Below, piece by piece: positions 7,883 to 16,399 of a stretch of DNA of 38,913 bases; position 1 is the stretch's first letter, and each line of letters begins with the position of its first letter. Location of the stretch: NCBI GenBank assembly GCA_046482855.1, contig JAWOEH010000027.1, forward strand, positions 1-38,913, written 5' to 3'. The DNA is from CAYVSF01 sp046482855. GTDB lineage: Bacteria > Bacteroidota > Bacteroidia > Bacteroidales > UBA12077. A program made the translations under genes and the position numbers. The notes beneath the pieces were generated by a model that did no database searches, was not told the origin of the DNA, and saw only the letters and a list, made by a program, of their open reading frames with translations.

Positions 7883-8950
7883 ATGAAAAAGGATTACGGA
7901 AACGATAAGCTCTCGGCTGTAAATGCCAAATTTGAGGCGCAGAAACTGGCCTTTGCCCCAATGGCTTTTATGGCAGCCAAAGTATTACGCGATACAGGCA
8001 TTCTTAACGCCATAGCAACCAACCCCGACAAAGGGTTGAAATCGCAAGAAATCGCTAACCAACTGCATCTCTCGCAATATAGTGCAGAAGTGCTCCTTGA
8101 TGCAGGCCTTAGCGCCCAATTGGTATATATGCGTAACGAGCACTACATATTAACCAAAACCGGCCATTTCATTCTTAACGATAAACTTACCCGCACAAAT
8201 ATGGACTTTGTTGCCGATGTTTGCTACAAAGGCATGTTCCACCTTCAGGAGGCCATTGAAACAAATACCCCTGCAGGATTAAAGGAACTAGGCAACTGGC
8301 CTACCATCTATCATGGTTTGCCCGAACTATCCGAACAGGCCAAAAAAAGTTGGTTTGCCTTTGACCATTACTATTCCGATGGGGTATTCGAGAGTATTTT
8401 ACCCATCGTGCTGCCTGAAAAAAGCATGCATCTGCTTGATGTGGGTGGCAATACCGGGAAATTTGCCATGCAATGTGCAGCTTACGACCCCACAGCAACG
8501 ATTACCATTATGGATCTTCCCCAGCAATTAAACGTTGCCAGAGAAAATGCAAAAAAAGCCGGATACGAAAACCAAATAAAAGAGCACCCCACAGACATCC
8601 TCGATCACAACAAGCCTTTTCCAAAAGGACATGACGCCATTTGGATGAGCCAGTTCCTGGATTGCTTTGCTTTTGAAGACATTGTACAAATCCTAACCCG
8701 GGCAGCTGACTCCATGAAGCCCAGCAGTCGGTTATACATACTGGAGACCTTCTGGGACAGGCAAAAATACGAAGCGGCAACCTATTCGCTAAATTTCACC
8801 TCCTTATATTTCACAGCATTAGCCAATGGAAAAAGTCGCATGTACCACTCCGAAGAGATGAAAGAAGCCATTGAAAAAGCAGGGTTGAAAGCAATTGAAG
8901 AAAAAGATGATTTGGGCGTAAGCCATACCTTGCTAACATGCAGCAAGTAA
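7883..8950 (+). CDS. SAM-dependent O-methyltransferase-like protein (acetylserotonin/plant OMT family)
   Basis: A 355-residue two-domain protein. Residues ~15-110 form a winged-helix dimerisation-type domain (GLKSQEIANQLHLSQYSAEV resembles the helix-turn-helix). The C-terminal class I methyltransferase domain has motif I LLDVGGNTGKFA (Asp187 to Gly192), IMDLPQQL as the acidic strand-2 loop and the hydrophobic strand region ending in ILETFWD. This layout fits the PF00891 family, which methylates hydroxyl groups of small molecules. The substrate is unknown, and no pathway genes surround it. It sits 31 bases downstream of fmt and probably shares its transcript. Confidence 0.8.
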   Translation: MKKDYGNDKLSAVNAKFEAQKLAFAPMAFMAAKVLRDTGILNAIATNPDKGLKSQEIANQLHLSQYSAEVLLDAGLSAQLVYMRNEHYILTKTGHFILNDKLTRTNMDFVADVCYKGMFHLQEAIETNTPAGLKELGNWPTIYHGLPELSEQAKKSWFAFDHYYSDGVFESILPIVLPEKSMHLLDVGGNTGKFAMQCAAYDPTATITIMDLPQQLNVARENAKKAGYENQIKEHPTDILDHNKPFPKGHDAIWMSQFLDCFAFEDIVQILTRAADSMKPSSRLYILETFWDRQKYEAATYSLNFTSLYFTALANGKSRMYHSEEMKEAIEKAGLKAIEEKDDLGVSHTLLTCSK

Positions 8951-8956
8951 CTCAAA

Positions 8957-9958
8957 TTAAGGCTTTCGGCCGCGGAGCCACAGCTTTGTGCCCACTTGTG
9001 GTTCCGTTCCTTTTTCCATATTATTCCGGTCGTAAAGCTTATCCAGCTTAATGCCATATTGTTGGGATATATGATGCATGGTTTCACCCTTCTTCACCAT
9101 ATGAAAGTCATTGCCCACTTCCGCACGGCTTCGTTTTGGCTGCAAGTAAATAATCTGGCCTGGTTCCAAAGTAGTCCCCCTTGCCAAATCGTTATAGCGA
9201 GGCAACTCCCAGGGGAGCTTTTCAAAAGTTTTTGTAAGCGACCGCAACGTCTCTCCCTTTCGTACAAGCACATACTCAATACGATTCCGCGAATGAATAC
9301 GCCCCTTGCCCATTCGGATGGTAAACTCATCAACATCGGCAAGTTCTTCCGATTGAGGTTCTGCCGCTCCATGCGACGATGACTTGGTTTGCGTAACATT
9401 GCCAATGGCATCGGGTCGTCTAACGCCCTGATCCAATACATATAGTTGGTTGTCTTCAATAATTTTTATTAACAAACGGGCATACGTTTTACTAGTTGCA
9501 TAACCGGCCTTCTGCAACCCTTTTGACCAACCCTGATAGTCGGTCAGATCCAGGTCAAAAAGAAATTGGTAGCGACGCCCTTCCACCAAAAAATCGGAGT
9601 GATCACGATAAGAATCATAGACACTCCCATACTTGCGAAAACACTCATTCCGCCGATCATCGTGGTGGCGCACAGTGCCTCCGCGCCAGGTACTGTGACA
9701 TTTAATGCCAAAGTGATTATGAGCTTTACGTGCAAGTGTGCTATTCCCATTATCCGACTCCAATAGTGCTTGTGCAATGGTAATAGAGGCAGGCACTCCG
9801 GTACGTTTCATCTCTCGTATGGCAAGATCCTGATAAGTTTTAATGTACTCTTGGCGGTCGATGGATACCACCGGAGCGGTTTGCCGAGTTGCCTTCCGGG
9901 AAGAAGAACACCCCACAAGAAAGAGGAGAAGAAGAGGGAAAAGTCGTATTTTCGTCAT
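8957..9958 (-). CDS. Glucosaminidase-domain lipoprotein with two LysM repeats
   Basis: A 333-residue exported peptidoglycan hydrolase. The signal peptide ends in the lipobox LFLVGC (Cys17), so the mature protein is a lipoprotein. A GH73-type glucosaminidase domain (about 38-178) includes QALLESDNGNSTLARKAHNHFG with the probable catalytic Glu67. Two LysM modules follow (about 228-273 and 285-328), each opening with a V-(R/K)-K-G-E-T pattern, for binding glycan strands. The start at 9958 (MTKIRLF) is chosen because it yields the signal peptide; an upstream in-frame ATG at 10018 would bury it. Cell-wall remodelling or daughter-cell separation is the likely role. It is convergent with the methyltransferase gene, only 6 bases away, and divergent from cdd. 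Confidence 0.88.
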   Translation of the reverse strand: MTKIRLFPLLLLFLVGCSSSRKATRQTAPVVSIDRQEYIKTYQDLAIREMKRTGVPASITIAQALLESDNGNSTLARKAHNHFGIKCHSTWRGGTVRHHDDRRNECFRKYGSVYDSYRDHSDFLVEGRRYQFLFDLDLTDYQGWSKGLQKAGYATSKTYARLLIKIIEDNQLYVLDQGVRRPDAIGNVTQTKSSSHGAAEPQSEELADVDEFTIRMGKGRIHSRNRIEYVLVRKGETLRSLTKTFEKLPWELPRYNDLARGTTLEPGQIIYLQPKRSRAEVGNDFHMVKKGETMHHISQQYGIKLDKLYDRNNMEKGTEPQVGTKLWLRGRKP

Positions 9959-10074
9959 TTTTTCGTATTTTCGACACAAATAAATCATTGCAATGCAACA
10001 AAGCACATGCCATATCAAGCAAAAAACTCAATGTACAAATATATAAAAACAAGGTTTGGATATACATATTCCTC

Positions 10075-10082
10075 TAAATTTC
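10075..10082 (+). promoter_or_regulatory. Possible -7 element for cdd (TAnnTTTC variant)
   Basis: TAAATTTC, followed by G, differs from TAnnTTTG only at the last base. A TTTG at 10055-10058 lies 16 nt upstream, slightly closer than usual. A start site near 10089 would leave a leader of about 50 nt before the GTG codon. Confidence 0.35.
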
Positions 10083-10141
10083 GTATCCATGAGTAAGTGC
10101 TTGAAGTGCATGCCTTGTCTAAGCAATTAAAAAAAGCAACT

Positions 10142-10621
10142 GTGAAAAAAATAACCATCACTTCGGAACTCGAGCAATACAGCACATTTAATGAGTTAGA
10201 CAACACACGCCAGGAGCTTGTGCAGCAAGCCATTGAAAGCTCCCGAAAGGCGTATGCTCCTTATTCAAACTTTCAGGTAGGAGCAGCCGTGCGTTTAGAG
10301 GATAATACCCTTGTAATTGGCAACAATCAGGAGAATGCGGCCTATCCTTCAGGATTATGTGCCGAACGGGTGGCACTGTTTGCTGCCCACGCACAAAACC
10401 CCGAAATTGCCCCAACACAATTAGCCATTGCGGTTCACCGAAATAATGAATTAGCCGAATTCCCTACACCTCCTTGCGGATCATGCCTGCAAGTAATTGC
10501 TGAGCTGGAACACAAATTTGCTCACCCCATTGAAATTATTCTCTATGGGAAGCAAAAAGTGCTTATAGCTAAATCAGTGAAAACATTTTTACCTCTCTAT
10601 TTCAATAAAGATAAGCTGTAA
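10142..10621 (+). CDS. cdd: Cytidine deaminase
   Basis: A 159-residue zinc enzyme that deaminates cytidine and deoxycytidine in pyrimidine salvage. The zinc and catalytic motifs are complete: CAER (Cys73, Glu75) and PPCGSC (Cys112, Cys115). AYAPYSNFQVGAA matches the family N terminus, and NQENAAYPSG is the substrate-loop region. The GTG at 10142 (MKKITITSELEQY) aligns with the usual Bacteroidota start. An upstream GTG at 10097 would add 15 residues that look non-coding. It is convergent with the cyclase gene, with only 3 bases between the stops and no obvious terminator hairpin. Confidence 0.93.
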   Translation: MKKITITSELEQYSTFNELDNTRQELVQQAIESSRKAYAPYSNFQVGAAVRLEDNTLVIGNNQENAAYPSGLCAERVALFAAHAQNPEIAPTQLAIAVHRNNELAEFPTPPCGSCLQVIAELEHKFAHPIEIILYGKQKVLIAKSVKTFLPLYFNKDKL

Positions 10622-10624
10622 TAT

Positions 10625-12226
10625 TTAATAGGTTGAGAGGATTTTGCGGAACTCTTTATTGGGAATAACACCTTCCTTGTCGGCCGAAAATTCTGGTTTC
10701 AGGCGTTCGACATAATACATCTCAATCTCCCCTTTATTTTTCACACCAATAGGGCCACGGTGTGTGCATACGAAATAGTCTTTGATATAATTATAGGTAT
10801 CTCCGGATACGTTAACCTTCTCCACCTCACCTCCTTCTTGCATACGAGCAGCCGTATTAACCGTATCTCCCCAAATATCATAGGCAAACTTCTTCTTCCC
10901 GATAACCCCGGCAATAACCTCGCCGGTATGTATACCCAAACGAAGCGACCAGGGTATCTCGCCCCTTTGTTGTTGCTCCAAATAATTTCGTCGCATAAAC
11001 TGCTGTATGCGCAAAGCAGCAAGGGTTACATCAAACGGATTGCTTTTATTACGCAAAGGAAGGCCGCCGGCGCACATATAGGCATCTCCTATCGTTTTTA
11101 TCTTTTCGATAAAATGCTCCTCTACCACCTCATCAAACACCTGAAAGAAAGTATTTAATTCTTTAATAAGATCCTGTGCCGACATTTGTTGAGCCAGGGA
11201 AGAAAAGTCCTTAAAATCGGTGAACATTACTGTTACTCGCCGATATAGTTTGGATTTGGCAAATCCCTTTTTCTTAAGCTGTTCGGCTGTTTCAAAAGGC
11301 AAAATATTTAATAGCAATTCATCGGATTTCCTTTTCTGCTCCTCGATAAATTCCTTCTGCGTTTCTATCTCTTTGCGTTGTCGCTCCAAAAGCTCATTGG
11401 TACTTTCCAGATGCTCGGCAAGTGTAAGCAGATGATCATTTTTGGCTTCTAACCGCTCTTCGGCAATTTTATTCCCCGTAATATCCGACTCCAACACCAC
11501 ATACTTAATCAAAGTTCCCTCCTCGTCGAAGATAGGACTCAAGGTTGTTTGAATCCATTTTCGCCGATTAGATGGCGTAAAGTAATCGTTTTCATACACC
11601 ACACTTTCCCGGGTTTTTCGTGCATCTTCGATAGCACGAAAAAGCAACGGGTGCGATGGGGGGGAGAATTTTGTCACACCCAATCGTGAGAGGTATTCAT
11701 TAAGCGAACATTCATACATACGTACAAATCCATCATTTACCCAGTCAATACTCCCATCAGGATCGAAAATAGCCACCGAGTTGGCGGCACTAAGAGCTAC
11801 CAACGATAACTCTTCAAGGTGCTTTAATCGAGCATCTTTATCAAGGGTTTGCTTATAATTTCTCTTAACAAACTCGTGGCGAAAGATAAACTCCTCAATA
11901 CGAAACGGATTTACGATAAAATCATCGAAAGCAAAATCACTCCAATTGTCCAACTGATAGCGTGTTGCAAAGTCCACCATACAAAGAAGGGTGCAATTCA
12001 TCCGCCGGCAAATTCTTAAAGCTGGCAGCAACCTACGCCGATCAATATCAGATAAATAAGCATCTTCAATCACCAAAGCATCGGGAGGAGGATCAGGAAA
12101 ATCAGAAATGAGGGTTTCAGGCGTACAAGACTCAATTTTCACATCTACTCCGGAAGCCTTACAGCTAGCTTCAATACCAGCTTCTACTCTCCTTCCATCT
12201 TCCATCACGAATATCGTGTAGCCCAT
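10625..12226 (-). CDS. Class III adenylate cyclase with degenerate receiver and PAS domains
   Basis: A 533-residue soluble nucleotide cyclase. Residues ~3-118 form a receiver-like fold with an acidic pair (Glu9, Asp10), but the conserved Lys is replaced by Asn106 (VNPF) and the phosphoacceptor region reads IEDAY (Glu54/Asp55), so phosphotransfer is doubtful. A PAS domain follows (~138-252, with IFDPDGSIDWVNDGF), then a long coiled coil (~253-305) and a class III catalytic domain (~325-510). The catalytic residues are present: metal Asp337 and Asp381, Lys377 (IKTIGD) and Asp450 (YDIWGDTVN) as the adenine-selecting pair, Asn457 and Arg461. This predicts cAMP rather than cGMP. The gene is divergent, across 229 bases, from the phosphatase/kinase/SiaC operon, which suggests its activity is controlled by that system. 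Confidence 0.88.
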   Translation of the reverse strand: MGYTIFVMEDGRRVEAGIEASCKASGVDVKIESCTPETLISDFPDPPPDALVIEDAYLSDIDRRRLLPALRICRRMNCTLLCMVDFATRYQLDNWSDFAFDDFIVNPFRIEEFIFRHEFVKRNYKQTLDKDARLKHLEELSLVALSAANSVAIFDPDGSIDWVNDGFVRMYECSLNEYLSRLGVTKFSPPSHPLLFRAIEDARKTRESVVYENDYFTPSNRRKWIQTTLSPIFDEEGTLIKYVVLESDITGNKIAEERLEAKNDHLLTLAEHLESTNELLERQRKEIETQKEFIEEQKRKSDELLLNILPFETAEQLKKKGFAKSKLYRRVTVMFTDFKDFSSLAQQMSAQDLIKELNTFFQVFDEVVEEHFIEKIKTIGDAYMCAGGLPLRNKSNPFDVTLAALRIQQFMRRNYLEQQQRGEIPWSLRLGIHTGEVIAGVIGKKKFAYDIWGDTVNTAARMQEGGEVEKVNVSGDTYNYIKDYFVCTHRGPIGVKNKGEIEMYYVERLKPEFSADKEGVIPNKEFRKILSTY

Positions 12227-12455
12227 TTACCAAGTAATTATAATTCTTTTCGATTTAAAGATAATCAGATTTTCAAATTCCCAAAAGATTCATCTGTAAT
12301 TTTTTACCAGCACAAAAGTTTCTTTGAAAAAGCTGAACGTTTTGTTCGATCGTACGTAGAGATCCTATCATATGGAAAGGAAGTACAAATAACCGGGATA
12401 ATTTCCCTTTTCCAGACCAATTCATTATCTTACAAAACACTATAGCAGCTACCAC

Positions 12456-13709
12456 ATGTCTTACTCAATCCTCATAGCTGATGACTCCGAACTTGAGCAG
12501 ATGTATGTGGACAAGATCCTCCGCTCGCATTTTGCAGGCATCAACATTTTTTGCGCCTACAATGGGAAAGATGCTGTAGATATGGCCAAAGAGCACCTGC
12601 CGGACGTTATCCTAATGGATGTGGAGATGCCTAAAGTGAATGGGATAAAAGCGTTACGCCACCTAAAACAAAATACCCTTACACAACATATTCCTGTAAT
12701 TGTTTTTACTGCCTCTTCTGATTTTATCGATGCGTTTGATGCCGGTGCGATTGATTTCATTCAGAAACCATTCAATAGTATTACCCTCATTACGCGCATC
12801 AAATCTACGATTAAACTGGTGGATGCTCATAGAGCCATTAACCAGCAACGTGACGAGATTGAAGAGAAAAACAAAGAAATACAGCTCCAGCACGAAAACG
12901 TTGTAAAGCAAAGAGACATCATCCAACGGAAAAATCAGGAAATATTAGCTGATCTGAGGTATTCCCGGCGTATTCAACAAGCAGTGATGCCCGATAAAGA
13001 GATAAAAAAACTTCCTCTTGAGGAGTATTTCATTCTGAATAAGCCTCAAAATATTGTAGGCGGTGATTTTTACTGGTTAACCGAAGCACATGGCAAAATT
13101 CTTATTGCTGTTGGTGATTGTACAGGTCATGGCGTTTCAGGTGCCCTCATGCACATGCTGGGAACAGTATACCTGAGCAAAATTGTGCGAACAGGAATTT
13201 ATAATACGCCTGCCGACATCCTGTATTTACTACGCGAGGAGATTATCCGATCATTACACCAAACAGGAGAAACAGGGGAAACCCAGGATGGGATGGATCT
13301 GGCTATTTGCATCCTTGAAAAGGATCAATCCAAACTCTCCTTTGCAGGTGCTAATAATCCACTTTATTATATACAGCAGGGGGAATTAAAAGAGATAAAA
13401 GGCGATCGCATGCCGGTAGGTATTCATATTAACAAGGACTGGCCCTTTACCAATCATGAATTAAACCTGGAAGGTGTAGAAGCTATTTATCTCTTCTCCG
13501 ATGGATACGTAGACCAATTCGGAGGGCCCAGGGGGAAAAAATTCCGATACAAACAGTTCAAAAACCTTTTACACCAAAACTATCAGCTCAACTTCGAAAA
13601 GCAAAAACACATTCTCGAGAAAACATTTATCAAGTGGAAAGGAGATCTAGAGCAAATAGATGATGTATTGGTAGCAGGCATCAAAATAACCCCTTTCAAA
13701 AATCAATGA
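12456..13709 (+). CDS. Response regulator with C-terminal SpoIIE/PP2C serine phosphatase
   Basis: A 417-residue cytoplasmic protein. The receiver domain (1-~120) has all key residues: Asp9, Asp10, phosphoacceptor Asp55 (ILMDVEMP), Thr85 and Lys104. A coiled coil (~125-165) leads into a SpoIIE-type PP2C phosphatase (~172-412) with metal-binding motifs GGDFYW (Asp204), GDCTGHGVSGAL (Asp221), LFSDGYVDQ (Asp349) and DDVLVAG (402-403). Such proteins dephosphorylate Ser/Thr of a partner protein when the receiver is phosphorylated. Here the obvious substrate is the SiaC-like protein three genes downstream. It is the first gene of a tight operon; its stop overlaps the next ATG. No cognate histidine kinase gene is adjacent. 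Confidence 0.9.
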   Translation: MSYSILIADDSELEQMYVDKILRSHFAGINIFCAYNGKDAVDMAKEHLPDVILMDVEMPKVNGIKALRHLKQNTLTQHIPVIVFTASSDFIDAFDAGAIDFIQKPFNSITLITRIKSTIKLVDAHRAINQQRDEIEEKNKEIQLQHENVVKQRDIIQRKNQEILADLRYSRRIQQAVMPDKEIKKLPLEEYFILNKPQNIVGGDFYWLTEAHGKILIAVGDCTGHGVSGALMHMLGTVYLSKIVRTGIYNTPADILYLLREEIIRSLHQTGETGETQDGMDLAICILEKDQSKLSFAGANNPLYYIQQGELKEIKGDRMPVGIHINKDWPFTNHELNLEGVEAIYLFSDGYVDQFGGPRGKKFRYKQFKNLLHQNYQLNFEKQKHILEKTFIKWKGDLEQIDDVLVAGIKITPFKNQ

Positions 13710-15451
13710 TACCGGGCATGAAAAATTTCACACTCCTCCTTCTCCTCTCCCTTATCGCATGCATAGGAATTGTACAGGCTCAGGAATCGACTGAAGTAAA
13801 CAACTGGTTGCAAGAGGCAATAAAGGCTAAACAAGAGAACAATGCGCCTCAGGAGTTACGGGCACGTAACAAACTTGCCTTCTATTTTTGGGACCAGCAA
13901 GAACTCAACAATGCCATAACGCACCTGGAAAGAAGTCTCGAGCTCAATACCTTGCTCAACAATCCCAACGGCATACAGCTCACGCACAATTACCTGGGCA
14001 TTTTATATACTGAAACACACCAATACAACAAAGCCTTATCCCACTTCAACTCAACTCTCTCCATAGCCCGGCGAAGAAATAACAAGACAGAGGAAACTTC
14101 TGCCCTTCTGAATATAGCGCAAGTATATGCAGCACGTGAGAATCCCAAAAAAACCATTGCCCTTACACTGGAGGCTTTACCCATAGCTAAGGAGCAAAAT
14201 CATTTGAAAAATATCCGTCACTGCTATGGGTTGCTTTCGGAAAGCTATCAAACCCTAAAAGACTCGGAAAAAAGTCTTTACTACTTCAACCAATTCTCTA
14301 CCATCGATAAACACATAAAACAACAAGAGATTGAAAGAATTCAACAGCAGAGCAAAACAGAGGTAGCAGAGGCAAACAAAAAGAAAGAGCAAACAACCGA
14401 AGCCCTCCATTTTAAGGAGAGGCAATTACAAGACGCGAAAGACTCGCTAACAGTGGCTGAGCAACAACGACGCGAACAACAAATGTTTATCACCTTGCAG
14501 GAAACAGTCCTCCGGGAAAAAGAGGTGCAATTACAACTTGAGCGTTTATGGCGTGCCGTTCTTATAGCAAGCATTGTTTTGTTGTTAGGCTTTGTTATAG
14601 CACTCTTCTATTTTCTGGCAAAAATCCGTAAACAAAAAAGACAAATTGAAGATCAGCATGAAAAACTGAGCCAACAAACAAAACAAATTCAATCAAGCAT
14701 AGCCTACGCTGAAACCATACAACAAGCAGTTCTTCCCTTACAGAAAGATCTTCCCGAATATCTTCAGAGCTTTCTTATCTTCCACCCCAAAGATGTGGTT
14801 TCCGGCGATTTTTATTGGGATTACAAAACCCCCACTCACACCTATATTGCTTGTGTCGATTGTACCGGCCACGGTGTCCCCGGAGCCTTTATGTCCATGA
14901 TTGGAACCATGCTGCTAAATGAAATTGCAGCCAGCCTCCATACAATTAATCCTGCAGCCCTGCTCGAAATACTGGATACTCATATTCAAAAAGCCTTAAA
15001 GCAAGATATAACCGACAATACCGATGGCATGGATATACTTGTCATTGCCATTCCTCATGAAGGAAACACAAAGAGTGTCCTGTTTGCAGGCGCTAAACGG
15101 CCTGTTTATCATTTCCGGAAGCAGACACAAAAGCTCCATGCAATCAAAACAACACGACGCGGAATTGGGGGGAAGAAACTCAACAGTACCCCTCCTGTTT
15201 TTGAAAACAAAACGTTGATCTTTTCCCCGGGCGACTGTCTCTACCTAAGCACTGACGGCCTTGTAGATCAACAAGATACACAACGCAAACGCTTTGGCAG
15301 TCAAAAGCTCATAAAGCTCCTTACCAGTATTGGCAATAAGGAAATTACAGAACAACATCAGGCACTTGAGCTGGCTTTAAAAGAACATCAGGGAGAAGAA
15401 CCGCAAAGAGATGACATTACCCTTTTGGCATTAAAATTTGGGGGCCTATGA
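13706..15451 (+). CDS. Membrane TPR protein with cytoplasmic SpoIIE/PP2C phosphatase
   Basis: A 581-residue sensor-phosphatase. It has a signal peptide (about 1-26, ending VQAQ), periplasmic TPR helices (~35-205), a long Gln/Glu-rich coiled coil (~205-280), one membrane helix (about 284-304), a short cytoplasmic coil (~305-335) and a SpoIIE domain (~345-580) with GDFYWD (Asp368), DCTGHGVPGAF (Asp385), STDGLVDQ and RDDITLLA. All metal-binding motifs look intact. It probably reads a periplasmic signal and dephosphorylates the same target as the upstream phosphatase. The ATG at 13706 overlaps the previous stop; an in-frame ATG at 13718 (MKNFTLL) is also plausible. Its stop overlaps the SiaB-like start. 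Confidence 0.88.
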   Translation: MIPGMKNFTLLLLLSLIACIGIVQAQESTEVNNWLQEAIKAKQENNAPQELRARNKLAFYFWDQQELNNAITHLERSLELNTLLNNPNGIQLTHNYLGILYTETHQYNKALSHFNSTLSIARRRNNKTEETSALLNIAQVYAARENPKKTIALTLEALPIAKEQNHLKNIRHCYGLLSESYQTLKDSEKSLYYFNQFSTIDKHIKQQEIERIQQQSKTEVAEANKKKEQTTEALHFKERQLQDAKDSLTVAEQQRREQQMFITLQETVLREKEVQLQLERLWRAVLIASIVLLLGFVIALFYFLAKIRKQKRQIEDQHEKLSQQTKQIQSSIAYAETIQQAVLPLQKDLPEYLQSFLIFHPKDVVSGDFYWDYKTPTHTYIACVDCTGHGVPGAFMSMIGTMLLNEIAASLHTINPAALLEILDTHIQKALKQDITDNTDGMDILVIAIPHEGNTKSVLFAGAKRPVYHFRKQTQKLHAIKTTRRGIGGKKLNSTPPVFENKTLIFSPGDCLYLSTDGLVDQQDTQRKRFGSQKLIKLLTSIGNKEITEQHQALELALKEHQGEEPQRDDITLLALKFGGL

Positions 15452-15978
15452 GAACCAATAAAACCGATATAATCGGCTCCCCAAAAATAAAAATGGAATA
15501 TCATGGCCCCTTCTTTATCGAACTGATTTCTATTTTAGGCATGCAGGTTAAACGCCACACATACGGTTACAAAACTGCAAAAAGCAAACTTTTTAAGCTT
15601 TTCTTGGAGCTCTCACAAAATGTGGCAAATTACTCCGAAGACAGATTTTTGCTACATGGAAATCAATCAGTAGGGATTGGCAAACTTATTTTAAAAGATG
15701 AGGGAGACACTTTTTGCTTCGGGACCGAAAATCTGGTAAAAAATTCAGATGCGCTAATTTTATATGAACGATGCAAATTATTAAACCAATCGGAACCGGA
15801 AGATCTTCGCGAATTAAAAAGAGAAATGCGACGATTGGATCCAGGCACGAAATATGGCGCGCGTATAGGGTTAATACAAGCCGTGCTCATCTCCAATAAC
15901 GCCCTTACTTTTTCCGTAAAAACAATTGACAAACAACACAGTTTGTTTACTATTGCAATAACCATTGATAAAAATTAA
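15448..15978 (+). CDS. SiaB-like protein kinase (DUF6272 type)
   Basis: A 176-residue protein matching the SiaB family, small GHKL-fold kinases that phosphorylate SiaC-type proteins. The most telling segment is LFLELSQNVANYS, which resembles the helix with the Glu54/Asn58 pair used for Mg-ATP binding in GHKL kinases. SRK-type linkers and an ARIGLIQAVLIS segment are further family features. In Pseudomonas aeruginosa, SiaB phosphorylates SiaC and SiaA reverses this. The gene overlaps the upstream phosphatase stop (ATGA) and precedes the SiaC-like gene by 5 bases, the same functional order as siaA-siaB-siaC. The N-terminal ~12 residues could be shorter, since a further ATG lies at codon 16. Confidence 0.82.
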   Translation: MRTNKTDIIGSPKIKMEYHGPFFIELISILGMQVKRHTYGYKTAKSKLFKLFLELSQNVANYSEDRFLLHGNQSVGIGKLILKDEGDTFCFGTENLVKNSDALILYERCKLLNQSEPEDLRELKREMRRLDPGTKYGARIGLIQAVLISNNALTFSVKTIDKQHSLFTIAITIDKN

Positions 15979-15983
15979 CAGTC

Positions 15984-16373
15984 ATGAAAGATATACACCT
16001 GGGAACATCAAACAAAACCCCATATTTTCCTGAAGTGCATTTCAATGCAAAAACAGGGGAGTGCTCATTGGCAGGAGAATCCTATATGGAAGAAACCTAC
16101 AAGTTTTACATCCCCCTGATGGAATGGTTAAAAGAGTATATTGTAGAAGTACAAGGCCCCATCACCTTACACATAAAACTTATTTACCTGAATACAAGCA
16201 CATCAAAGTGTTTGCTGGATATATTTGAAATATTAAAAAACTATAAGGATGCCGAGGGGAAAGTAGTTGTTAAATGGTCCTATCTGAGCGATGACCCCGA
16301 CATGGTAGAAGAGGTTGAAGATTTCGAGATCGAAAGCGGTCTTGCTATCGAGCTTATTGAAGTAAAGGAATAA
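15984..16373 (+). CDS. SiaC-like regulatory phosphoprotein (DUF1987)
   Basis: A 129-residue protein of the DUF1987 family. In P. aeruginosa, SiaC is a partner-switch protein: phosphorylation on a Thr blocks its binding to the diguanylate cyclase SiaD. The corresponding region here is LIYLNTSTSK (Thr71 most likely, with Ser72 and Thr73 beside it). Other family features are TPYFPEVHFNAKTGECSLAGES near the N terminus, given here as TPYFPEV and the GESY segment, and the SGLAIELIEV tail. It ends the operon, 5 bases after the SiaB-like gene. No GGDEF protein is in the window; the neighbouring class III cyclase is the natural candidate target, which is inference. Confidence 0.85.
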   Translation: MKDIHLGTSNKTPYFPEVHFNAKTGECSLAGESYMEETYKFYIPLMEWLKEYIVEVQGPITLHIKLIYLNTSTSKCLLDIFEILKNYKDAEGKVVVKWSYLSDDPDMVEEVEDFEIESGLAIELIEVKE

Positions 16374-16376
16374 AAA

Positions 16377-16394
16377 TGGGGGCTTACGCCCCCA
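16377..16394. terminator. Bidirectional terminator between the SiaC-like operon and ilvE
   Basis: A perfect 7-bp stem, TGGGGGC/GCCCCCA, with a TTAC loop lies between convergent stops. On the minus strand it is followed by TTTTTATT, so it is strongest for ilvE; on the plus strand a weaker TTTATTTT follows. Confidence 0.85.
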
Positions 16395-16399
16395 CTGGT

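Noticed and set aside
12273..12455. A 60-codon minus-strand frame in the gap between the cyclase and the phosphatase operon
   Set aside because: Its composition does not resemble a folded protein, it has no family resemblance or promoter, and the gap is the expected place for divergent regulatory sites.
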